Below are positions 57,101 to 64,000 of a DNA stretch of 64,000 nt, in pieces (within the stretch, counting starts at the first letter, position 1; each line of letters starts with the position of its first letter). Both the position numbers and the translations under genes were made by a program. The stretch lies in assembly GCA_031763025.1 (NCBI GenBank), contig JASSKH010000004.1, positions 1,240,001 through 1,304,000 of the forward strand. The letters are read 5' to 3'. The notes below the pieces were generated by a model. The model had not been told where the DNA came from, did not search any database, and saw only the letters and a list, made by a program, of their open reading frames with translations. The DNA comes from Macrocystis pyrifera. Its lineage: Eukaryota > Sar > Phaeophyceae > Laminariales > Laminariaceae.

Positions 57101-59463
57101 CAACATATTGCAGACGTTCTAGGAGGAGCGTGCGACAGTGCAGTACGTACACACCTCCTTCCTCAGTAGCCTGAGCTCAAGTCGTGTGGCCGACACGGTC
57201 ACTTCGTTTCGACACGTTCCCCCTCTGAAGTCCGATAGAGACCACTATTGCGGCGGGCCAAAGTGCTACATTGTAAGCAGAACCCTTGATGGAACCAAAC
57301 ACCATGTATCCCGCTTATGTTCAGACAATATATTTGGTTCTGATTACTATTAATAGAGCAGTATGTTCTCCAGAAAAGTACCAGGTAGGATGTTCTCCAG
57401 CAAAGCAGGTATCGTGCACCAGCGTGTGCCGCAGTGTCCTGCGGTGTAGCCCCTCCCGCTATTACACGTGTCATCCCTAAACCCAAGAATCGTCGGGTTG
57501 TATTTCGTTTGGCCGATGCCTTATCTAGGCTTTCATCCGTTATCTCGTTCATCCGTTATCTCGCAATTATTTCGGCGTAATTGGGCGTTTTCAAGGCCAC
57601 AAAAGTAGCATAAGTGGGTTTGTTCGTTTTTTGGCGGGGATTCGACCATATGCAGCATAATTGGGGGAATACGTGATACTCATGGCAGATCATACTTGGT
57701 ACTTTTTTAATGCTCCTTGTTAATAAAAAACCGTAAAACCACGAAAACAAACAGAAAGGACGTAGGCCTAGCCGTAACCGCCATTTATATTTTCGTCTCT
57801 TTGCGCCTCTCTACGAGTTAACACTGTTTCGATATCGTAGAACCTTGGCCCAGCTGCGAAGAAAAGGTTGACACATATTTGAACGCTTGAAATATGCTTA
57901 AAATGCTGAAATATGCTCCAGTTTAAGAACTAACCCCGACTCTACCGTCTGAGAATTTTCTGGAAATGAGTGTGGACTACCAGACGTTCTGTCGAAGCTG
58001 GGGCAAGCCGTAGACACCGCCGGTCCTCAGGGCACACCACGGCGCGCCTGTCCCATTGCCTCGGCCAACATATAAGCCGGTGGCAAAATGCACACTTACA
58101 ACTCTCCGGCTTTGGCGTGCGTAGTTCTTTTTTTCGTGGGTCTTGTTGCATGTCCATTCTTACGGATAATTGTAGAGGGCATTGATTTCACGCTCGTAAG
58201 GAAGCACAGGATTGCACTGGTCTCTGCGAGGGCGCTCATTCGGGACAACAATGAATTGCTAGTGTGTTACCGTATGCTGGTAACATTTGCAAGATAGCAC
58301 ATCCATCCCATGTGACGAATTTCGGAGTCGATTTTCTCCGAAATTGGAACGTGGAAGTGTGGTGAGCTTAAGCTGTATTCTTACCAATCCGCCGGAGGAT
58401 TTAAAAAAAAAAAAAAAAAAAAAAAACTCCGAAACAAGAAGGGACACACGAAATTGGTGTCCCTGGGAAAAAGCTCGTCGATAGGTTTTCCATAGAGGCG
58501 TCGCTCGGGCAGTTGCACCCTCCTCCTTGGCGAGAAAATCGGCTCGGAAAGTCCTCCGAGGGGATGCGTTACGTTATCGCACGTGTCGCACGGTGTTATC
58601 TCACAGCACGTGTTGTGCGGTGTGCTATAACATGAAACGCGTTGTACTACAAACAGACCCTGTGAACAAGAAAAAAAAGAATTGTCCACCCAAACTACGC
58701 CTCCCTACAGCACTCTCCATCCATGGAATCGATTGGCTTTTGATAGTCCGACCGCGTATACTTGAGTCGGCAGTCGATGTGCTTGTTAAAAAGCATCTCG
58801 CGGTTCCAGGGGGGGGGGGGGGGGGGGGGTAATTGGGTATTCTGGGGGACCATAGTAAATAGGACCTACGGCGCACACAAAAACCTATACATTTCCCTAT
58901 TCTTACCAACAATATTTGGTCCTATTTACTATGGTCCCCCATAATGGTTAAAATCTTCACAGGTAGCTCAGGGGACTATTATTAGTACCTTACAATCACG
59001 CAGGGGATGCTTTGCTTTGCTTCGGCTCGTTTCGACACATGAGAGCAAAAAGACAGCGCCAAAAAATCGCGCTGCTGGCAAATTAATGTTCTTGCGGTCG
59101 ATGGAGAATGCACTCGGAGGGGCGCGGCCACACGTCAGAGAGATAGATAATCTACAGATAGATCGTATAGATCATCTAGATCCTAACTTGCCGCTATGAG
59201 ATTATGTGCACGATCTGGATTGTACAGATACAACACAGGAAATACGTGCTATTAATAGGTCATGTCATGTAGACTATACGGTTCCCACCCGGCAACATGA
59301 GCTAGATCATCCAGATCATCCAGCATCATCCAGATCAGGAGCATGTATGTCCAGAAAGATCTAAATCATCAACTGGGGATCGATGGTGTGTTCGACGTGT
59401 GGGCGCGACCCACCTGGCCTCTGCTCGCTGCATGACCTCTCTCAGCCTGTCCGCGTCCATCGT
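50865..59463 (-). CDS. Patatin-like phospholipase, C-terminal five exons (partial)
   Basis: Minus-strand join 59463..59414, 55717..55550, 54199..53980, 53088..53016, 51106..50865; about 250 codons, with every junction in phase. The reading has the patatin order: D-A-D-R-L-R-E-V-M-Q helix, S-T-R-E-L-L-E-R-I-L, I-P-V-L-V-S-A-F-D-I-T-R-G-K, then A-A-S-M-A-V-P-L-L-F-K-P and R-P-L-L-D-G-A-V-G-D. The D-G-A Asp is the family's catalytic aspartate. The glycine-rich oxyanion loop and G-x-S-x-G nucleophile elbow should lie upstream (above 59463); I did not find them, so they may be beyond 64000. Patatins hydrolyse acyl chains of membrane or storage lipids. The C-terminus is Asn/Gln-rich. Confidence 0.87.
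51146..51320. repeat. Family K repeat 4
   Basis: G-rich start, then TCATGCATCGTCGATGTC, GCATTGCCGGGGCGGAGCAC and CCAGACAAACATTGCTTGTA. About 40 bp upstream of the last patatin exon. Confidence 0.7.
51415..51572. repeat. Family K repeat 5
   Basis: A 14-base G run, ATACTCATTATCATGCATGG, CTGTAGTCGTATGACCATGG, GGACGGAGCACGTCGGGCTT; close match to K4. Confidence 0.75.
51814..52094. mobile_element. hAT-like MITE with 18-bp TIRs
   Basis: Left end AGGGCTGTGAATCGGAGC and right end GCTCCGATTCACAGCCCT are exact inverted repeats, 281 bp apart. No coding capacity. Confidence 0.75.
52862..52946. repeat. Family K repeat 6 (reverse)
   Basis: ACGACTATGGGCATGCATGG and a 16-base C run at its right end. Lies in the same patatin intron as K4 and K5, in the opposite orientation, about 70 bp after the donor at 53016. 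Confidence 0.6.
53016..53088 (-). CDS. Patatin gene exon
   Basis: 73 nt between strong sites TTTCCGCAG| and AGACG|GTGAGT. Encodes A-T-Y-L-P-L-W-L-T-Q-H-L-R-G-F-P then D-L-V-V-L-N-I-D. The phase-1 end joins the last exon as N-I-D-G-L-P-Y-L-N-P. Confidence 0.85.
53221..53311. repeat. Foldback repeat GCAGTCCCG, copy 3
   Basis: GTACTGCAGTTCCGTTTTGG and CCAAAACGGGACTGCACTCC; partial relatives at 50143-50222 and 51680-51733. In a patatin intron. Confidence 0.7.
53717..53960. repeat. Inverted pair related to the AGGGCTGTGA family
   Basis: 53851-53960 (AGGGCTGTGAGTCGG ... GCCAACTAACTGACTTTAGT) and 53717-53812 (ACTAAAGTCAGTTAGTTGGC ... TTACAGCCC) are inverted copies. A third copy is at 19843-19945. 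Confidence 0.7.
53980..54199 (-). CDS. Patatin gene exon with catalytic Asp
   Basis: Acceptor GTGCGTAG|GGGC and donor CGGCAG|GTAAAC. Encodes G-K-T-K-V-F-S-E-G-S, A-A-S-M-A-V-P-L-L-F-K-P-V, then R-P-L-L-D-G-A-V-G-D with the catalytic D-G-A. A dispersed repeat ends about 20 bp from the donor. Confidence 0.88.
54679..54803. mobile_element. MITE M, copy 10 with internal insertion
   Basis: Middle reads TATAAACCAGGTACCTGGTA then GGTTTTTG where others have ATATATAGGTTTTTG; otherwise complete. In a patatin intron. Confidence 0.9.
54851..54931. mobile_element. TIR element family T, copy 4 (TA flanks intact)
   Basis: TACCACTATGTCCCGAAATA ... TATAATGGGACAGAGTGGTA. The best copy for reading the TA target duplication and the CCA/TGG ends. 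Confidence 0.82.
54945..55537. mobile_element. hAT-like element carrying a nested D element
   Basis: Ends AGCGCTGTGAATCGCAGC and GCTCCTACTCACAGCCCT; D copy 3 lies inside. Located in the patatin intron just downstream of exon 55550-55717. Confidence 0.6.
55185..55430. mobile_element. Family D, copy 3, with 15-bp tandem repeats
   Basis: Left end expanded into five near-identical 15-bp units (CTACAGATAGATCAT). Inserted inside a hAT-like element (54945-55537) in a patatin intron. Confidence 0.8.
55550..55717 (-). CDS. Patatin gene, second visible exon
   Basis: Acceptor AAACAAG|G and donor ATCACCAG|GTAAAT. It encodes 55 whole codons, N-P-I-M-W-A-S-L-L-S through I-P-V-L-V-S-A-F-D-I-T, typical of the patatin central sheet. 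A K repeat with a 25-base G run lies about 40 bp upstream of the acceptor. Confidence 0.85.
55757..55920. repeat. Family K repeat 7
   Basis: A 25-base G run then GTACTCATTTGTTGCTTGCC, TTACTGTAGTCGTTTGACTA, GAGACGGAGCACCGTTCCTA. About 40 bp upstream of patatin exon 55550-55717. Confidence 0.75.
56900..57100. mobile_element. Family D, copy 4 (reverse)
   Basis: Contains GACATGTTTCCTGGGTTGGA, GGTCCTGCACAGCGCCACAG and ATGATCTAGATCATG, the reverse of the family order. Confidence 0.75.
57476..57560 (+). pseudogene. Possible remnant of a Ty3/gypsy RNase H end
   Basis: A short frame reads R-V-V-F-R-L-A-D-A-L-S-R-L-S. A-D-A-L-S-R is the hallmark at the end of the RNase H domain in Ty3/gypsy polyproteins. 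Nothing else of such an element is readable around it. Confidence 0.3.
58318..58580. repeat. A-tailed repeat joined to repeat F copy 5
   Basis: GAACGTGGAAGTGTGGTGAG, CTTAAGCTGTATTCTTACCA and ATCCGCCGGAGGAT then a 24-base A run; repeat F (GGTGTCCCTGGGAAAAAGCT) follows. The A-tailed part recurs at 48606-48690 and 56660-56720, suggesting a retroposon. Confidence 0.6.
58839..58946. mobile_element. MITE M, copy 11
   Basis: Reverse copy next to a 20-base G run; ends diverged. Confidence 0.85.
59138..59372. mobile_element. Family D, copy 5
   Basis: Family motifs plus GTGCTATTAATAGGTCATG where other copies have GCTAGATCATG. Ends about 40 bp from the patatin exon at 59414. Confidence 0.75.
59414..59463 (-). 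CDS. Patatin gene, first visible exon
   Basis: 50 nt between TTGAGCAG|ACG and GCCAG|GTGGGT. Encodes T-M-D-A-D-R-L-R-E-V-M-Q-R-A-E-A, the short helix that follows the nucleophile elbow in patatins. The phase-2 end joins the next exon as Arg. Confidence 0.7.
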
Positions 59464-59521
59464 CTGCTCAAGCATTCGAAACACAGGAGACAGAAGGAAG
59501 GGATACATGTGACAGACGTAA

Positions 59522-59760
59522 GACACAACGAACGCACGTCGTACATAAATGCATACAGTTTCGGTACGTAACGACTACGAAGGGCAATGCTAAGGCGGAA
59601 GAGAGAAGGAGATACATGTCACAGGCACAAGACACAACGAACGCACGTCGTACATAAATGCATACAGTTTCGGTACGTAACGACTACGAAGGGCAATGCT
59701 AAGGCGGAAGAGAGAAGGAGATACATGTCACAGGCACAAGACAGACAGAATGGATACATC
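59522..59760. repeat. 109-bp tandem duplication
   Basis: Two copies beginning GACACAACGAACGCACGTCG, plus a partial third; just upstream of the first visible patatin exon. Confidence 0.9.
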
Positions 59761-59948
59761 TGACAAGACAGAAGACAAAAGGGATACATGTCATGCATAT
59801 GTGCCTACAATTTCAGTACGTAACACCTATAAATACCGGGAAATATGCTCCGAGCCCTAAGAAAGGCAGGTTGACATTCGATGCGTGCGATAATACGATA
59901 GGGGATAGGAGTAGCATTTTTCGGCCAAACTGTCACTGGGATTGACTA

Positions 59949-60061
59949 CTATTACGGGGGACCATAGTAAACAAGACCAAATATTGAAAATAAATATAGG
60001 CAAATATATAGGTTTTTGAGTGTACCGTAGGTCCTACTTACTATGGTCTCCCGGAATAATA
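59949..60061. mobile_element. MITE M, copy 12
   Basis: Complete copy; right end reads CCGGAATAATAG. Confidence 0.88.
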
Positions 60062-60253
60062 GGCTCCTTACCCCAATACTTGGAATACCATTACTAATAC
60101 TACTGTAGTGTAGTGCTTCACACTACTATTCGTGATATATCTACACACTATATACTAAGTATAGACTATAGTTTTTTGGCTGTTCTCAAAATCGATTTTT
60201 TGTGTGAGTCACCAATACTATAGAGCTCCTCAAATGAGGAGACTTGGACAAAT

Positions 60254-60363
60254 ATTATAACGGGTCCATAGTTAATAGGACCTATGGTTTACATAAAAAC
60301 CTACATATTTACCTATTTTTACTAACAATATTTGGTCCTATTTACTATGGTCCCCCGTAGTAG
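60254..60363. mobile_element. MITE M, copy 13
   Basis: Reverse copy, 200 bp from copy 12. Confidence 0.88.
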
Positions 60364-60558
60364 TAGGTGCCATATACTGTATAGGTGCTTTATTTTGTAT
60401 CCCAGGAGGTGCTATCAGGATAATACGATATAGGTACCGTATACTCTGTACCGGTAGGTGCTACCAGGTATATACTACAGGATATCTGGTATAAACTCTA
60501 CCGGTATATACTATTAATATATATATCAGGTATGTGTTATATATACCTGGTATATATA

Positions 60559-60878
60559 TTTTTTTTAATCATCACTTTTACTTTCCAGCCCATTCGTAGG
60601 AGGTTTTACCCTCGACGATCTTCTGGACAAGCCATGGTCACGGGTGTCGTCCCTTCTCCCCCCCGGTACGTGCCTTGATTTTTTGTCGCGCATAGGGTTC
60701 AGCATTCCCACTGCTCGTCGATTTTCATCGAATGTAGCCAACTCACGCTTTCGCGCTTTCCGCTTATCAAATTTTTATGCAAGAAAAAGTCCCTATGAGC
60801 ATGCACTCGGTGAGACTCGAACTCACGAAATTGATCTTGACAGGCTCGCGGACCACCTACCAAGCCACCGGGGACGCC
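60559..60878 (-). mobile_element. tRNA-headed SINE, copy 3
   Basis: Full reverse copy ending GGGGACGCC at 60878. T arm reads GTGAG TTCGAGT CTCAC. It lies in a tandemly duplicated ~400 bp block with copy 4. Confidence 0.85.
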
Positions 60879-60948
60879 ATGTACTACAGGATATCTGGTA
60901 TAAACTCTACCAGTATATACTGTAGATCAGGTATGTGCTATATATATA

Positions 60949-61263
60949 TTTATTTTTTTTAACCATCACTTTTACTTTCCAGCCCATTCGTAGGAGGTTT
61001 TACCCTCGACGATCTTCTGGACAAGCCGTGGTCACGGGTGTCGTCCCTTCTCCCCCCCGGTACGTGCCTTGATTTTTTGTCGCGCATAGGGTTCAGCATT
61101 CCCACTGCTCGTCGATTTTCATCGAATGTAGCCAACTCACGCTTTCGCGCTTTCCGCTTATCAAATTTTTATGCAAGAAAAAGTCCTTCTATGAGCATGC
61201 ACTCGGTGAGACTTGAACCCACGAAATTGATCTTGACAGGCACGCGGACCACCCACCAAGCCA
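60949..61263 (-). mobile_element. tRNA-headed SINE, copy 4 (head truncated)
   Basis: Reverse copy ending at CCACCAAGCCA, lacking the last bases of the head. The sequence left of it (60879-60948) repeats that left of copy 3 (60475-60558). Confidence 0.85.
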
Positions 61264-61455
61264 TATATACGATACTATGTAGGTGATATATACAACAGTA
61301 TGTTTTTTTTTGTCTTCCTCCGTCTCAGTCTGTGACCACGGAATCAGTATCTCTCTAGGATAAGGAATCAGGACGGACACTAGGTGTTGTGATGAAGCTG
61401 GGCAGAAAGTACGATTTAATGTGAAGACAGCAACAACAACAATAGGTGCTATAAA

Positions 61456-61566
61456 GGCACGTACCGGGGGGGAGAAGGGACGACACCTGTGACCACGGCT
61501 TGTCCAGAAGATCGTCGAGAGTAAAACCTCCTACGAGTGGGCTGGAAAGTAAAAGTGATGATAAAT
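61456..61566 (+). mobile_element. SINE fragment (3-prime half)
   Basis: GGCACGTACCGGGGGGGAGA through AAAGTAAAAGTGATGATAAA matches the last third of the SINE family; head missing. Confidence 0.75.
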
Positions 61567-61702
61567 ATATATATATATACTATATAGGTGCTGTATACTG
61601 TATAGGTGCTATAAGCTATATTTATAAATAAAAAAAACGACAGCTGTAAGATCGAGGATTTTTTTGTTGAAACTCATCATCTTTGCAGACCTGTGTCTCA
61701 TA

Positions 61703-61813
61703 CTATCACGGGGGACCATAGTAAATAGGACCAAATATTGTTAGTAAAAATAATTAAATATGTAGGTTTTTGTGTGCACCGTAGGTCCTATTTACTATGG
61801 TCCTCCGTAATAG
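61703..61813. mobile_element. MITE M, copy 14
   Basis: Complete copy, 23 bp from copy 15. Confidence 0.9.
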
Positions 61814-61836
61814 TGATGCGTCGATCGCGCGTACTA

Positions 61837-61949
61837 CTATTACGGGGGTCCATAGTTAACGGGACCAAATTTTGTTAGTAAAGATACGTAAATATATAGT
61901 TTTTTGTGTATACGATAGGTCCTATTAACTATGTACCTCCGTAAAAATA
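61837..61949. mobile_element. MITE M, copy 15
   Basis: Complete apart from a changed right end (GTAAAAATA). Confidence 0.87.
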
Positions 61950-62202
61950 CGGGTTTTATATTGGTCCCATGCAGGAAGTACACTCCGTATATGAGGAAGA
62001 CAAATCTGAAACTGCAGAATTCAAGGAATGGGTGTTGCTACTGTACTGCTGTGAATGAGGCTGAAACGCCGGTAATTACCTGGGCTCAGGCATTGGGATC
62101 GTATTTATTGTAGTACTTGGGAGGCGTATCTGAGATGGAAAACGAGGGGTTTCCCCAGCGAGGCACGAGCCTTGCTCTCAGTCTCCACCGTACTACTCAG
62201 TA

Positions 62203-62290
62203 TCCCGCCGTTCAGAGGGGGTGAGAGTGTTACAAGGATTACCTTGGGCTGGGTGATCGATCGAGCTTTTACCCCTATAGCTCAGTAGGT
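62203..62290 (+). repeat. Duplicated block, copy 1 (intact box A)
   Basis: Starts ATCCCGCCGTTCAGAGGGGG and runs to CTATAGCTCAGTAGGTAA. It matches 62477-62575 closely apart from a 7-base insertion in the second copy. Confidence 0.8.
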
Positions 62291-62347
62291 AACATCTTCA
62301 CATTCGGCGTCGTCGAGGACACGGGTTCGAATCTCACTTCGAACGCT
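62271..62347 (+). tRNA. tRNA-like sequence with box A and box B
   Basis: TAGCTCAGTAGG fits a pol III box A and GGTTCGAATCT fits box B at normal spacing. Stems are imperfect, so it is probably a tRNA-derived repeat. It sits in a duplicated block whose second copy (62477-62600) has an interrupted box A. Confidence 0.35.
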
Positions 62348-62476
62348 CTTTTACAGAAACGCTTGCGCGTGCGCCCCTGTAAACAAGCATATCTCCCTGG
62401 TTCCCCAGATGGTATTGAAACGAAGCGGGTAGGTCAGCGTACGGGTGTACCAGGTATAGGGTTCCGACGCCCCAAA

Positions 62477-62600
62477 GATCCCGCTGTTCAGAGGGGGACA
62501 TAGTGTTACAAGGATTATCCTGGGGTGGGCAATCGATCGATCCTTTACCCCTATAGCTCAGTACCAGGTAGGTAATACCATCACAGCAGTGTGTCTATAT
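62477..62600 (+). repeat. Duplicated block, copy 2 with inserted CCAGGTA
   Basis: Same as 62203-62290, but box A reads TAGCTCAGTACCAGGTAGG where copy 1 has TAGCTCAGTAGG. The extra bases turn a TA into TACCAGGTA. A CACAGCAGTG motif also replaces copy-1 sequence shortly after. Confidence 0.8.
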
Positions 62601-62817
62601 TTGGGAAAATAAAAATACTTTTCGAGGTTGCACGTAGCTTGTCACGAGTGGGCTACATAGATGCTATATACTATATAGGTACCATTTGCTACATAGGTGT
62701 CGTCCCTACCTGTGCTGTATGTTATATAGCACCTGTATACTATATATAGTATATTATATAGGGAGCTATATATTATATTGTAGAGCATATAGGTGCTATT
62801 TTTCCATTATTAATTTG

Positions 62818-63142
62818 GTATAATCATCACTTCTACTTTCCAGCCTAACTCGTAGGAGGTTTTACCCTCAGCGAGCTTCTGGACAAGCCGTGGTCACACG
62901 TGCCGTCCCTTCTCCCCCCCCCCCCCCCGGTACGTGCCTTTATTTTTTGTCGCACATAGGGTTCAGCATTCCCACTGCTCGTCGATTTTCATCGAATATA
63001 GCTAACTCACGCTCTCGCGCTTTCCGCTAATCAATGTTTTATGCAAGAAAAAGTCCCTACGAGCATGCACTCGGTCAGACTCGAACCCACGAAATTGATC
63101 TTGATAGGCACGCGGACCACCTACCAAGCCACCGGGGACGCC
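62818..63142 (-). mobile_element. tRNA-headed SINE, copy 5
   Basis: Full reverse copy with an expanded C run at 62915 and head ending ACCGGGGACGCC. Slightly more diverged than copies 3 and 4. Confidence 0.85.
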
Positions 63143-63308
63143 GGCTATATACCCCTACCGTGACGCGCGTCATTGACGGGAAAAGATAACTCTCGGAATC
63201 CCGTACAAAAAAATACACTATTTCCTAAGTTGAGACACCGAGCCTGGGCCAGCATTTCTGTTTCTCCACTCAGTCCAACAGCAGGTGGCCTGTACTGCAG
63301 AACATTGC

Positions 63309-63568
63309 AGACATCACACAGATCAGATAGATCATGCCCACAGTTGATGATCTAGATCTTTCAGGGAAGATATAGTCCTCACCTGTATGGTCTAGCTCAT
63401 GCTACCGGGTGGGAGTCGTATAACCATAATAATATAGGATATGTTTCCTTGGTTGGGATCTGTAGTATGCAGATCCTACACAACGTATCGTATCGACAGG
63501 TTATGATCTAGATGATCTATCTGTAGATGATATATCTGTACTGTAGATGATCTATCTGATCCGTCCGA
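63309..63568. mobile_element. Family D, copy 6 (reverse)
   Basis: Reverse copy with TATGTTTCCTTGGTTGGGAT and clustered GATGATCTATCTG motifs at its end. Confidence 0.75.
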
Positions 63569-64000
63569 CTTATGGAAGTTTGTTGCTATTTTGTTGGCCT
63601 CCCGACAATACACGGCGCAAATTTCAGTCAAATATTATAGCGTATGCTCGGCTCTTTTTGCTGAAGCTCGAAGCGCGAAGCCGACTAAAATGGAACATCT
63701 TTCAATATATTCTCGAAGAAGCTACTGGAATACCATATGACACCCCCGTCACCCCCCGTCGGCCCAGGGGATACTCTCGAATGCTACCATCAGTATCAAA
63801 AGAGTTGATTCTTTTGATCTAATTTACAAAAAAAGAACAGGAATCAACTGCTGAGAGCGCTTGGCCTGGGTATGTGCAATAAGACGCGAGTCGACCAGGG
63901 AAGAAGGGCTAAGCCTTCTCTTTATAAAACGCACGGCGCGAAAGGTAGTGGGGAGGGATAAGGAGGACCTGCTATGTGACCCCGGATCTGAGTTACAGCT

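Larger units (their letters stand above)
60475..61263. repeat. Tandem duplication of flank plus SINE (two ~400 bp units)
   Basis: Units 60475-60878 and 60879-61263 each begin ACTACAGGATATCTGGTATA and carry SINE copies 3 and 4. The first has TATATACCTGGTATATATAT where the second has TATATATATATTT, and ACTATTAATA where the second has ACTGTAGA. Confidence 0.8.

Overview
This is a 64 kb piece of nuclear DNA from a eukaryote, most likely a photosynthetic stramenopile (ochrophyte alga). The best clue is a gene at 15093-27410 (+) whose first exon encodes a signal peptide ending in V-S-A-F-L-P, the ASAF-type junction that sends proteins into secondary red plastids, followed by a [2Fe-2S] ferredoxin domain. 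Genes are sparse and are broken into short exons by kilobase-sized introns full of repeats. Exons were assembled by hand from GT/AG sites, reading phase and family motifs.

Layout. 1-15 kb: no recognisable gene, only dispersed repeats. 15-27.4 kb: plastid ferredoxin-like gene, three exons, 156 aa, with two introns of 7.2 and 4.6 kb. 27.4-35 kb: intergenic, repeats and minisatellites. 35.2-45.2 kb: minus-strand gene for a basic/acidic nuclear-type protein with two CW-type zinc fingers (histone H3 readers), at least six exons. A possible divergent gene starts 171 bp away at 45355. 46-50.8 kb: repeats and one unassigned open frame. 50.9-59.5 kb: minus-strand patatin-like phospholipase, five exons, with its N-terminal part beyond the region where I can recognise it. 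59.5-64 kb: nested repeats, including four full or near-full SINE copies (three full, one head-truncated) and a 3-prime fragment.

Mobile DNA dominates. I recognise a TA-flanked foldback MITE (family M, 15 copies), a second TA-flanked TIR family (T) whose end has been amplified into a 24-bp satellite, a tRNA-headed SINE (6 copies), hAT-like short elements, a 250-bp GATC-rich family (D), G-run-headed repeats (K), and several other foldbacks.

The most unusual signals are: (1) very abundant TA-N-TA micro-sequences (TACCAGGTA/TACCTGGTA, TATTAATA, TACAGTA/TACTGTA, TACATA) that behave like transposon excision footprints when repeat copies are compared, with internal bases matching the ends of families T and M; (2) an array of about 11 decayed copies of the splice-acceptor/exon-2 start of the ferredoxin gene, lying in the intron just before the real exon; (3) K repeats placed just upstream of three separate 3-prime splice sites in two genes. 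All family assignments are by eye.
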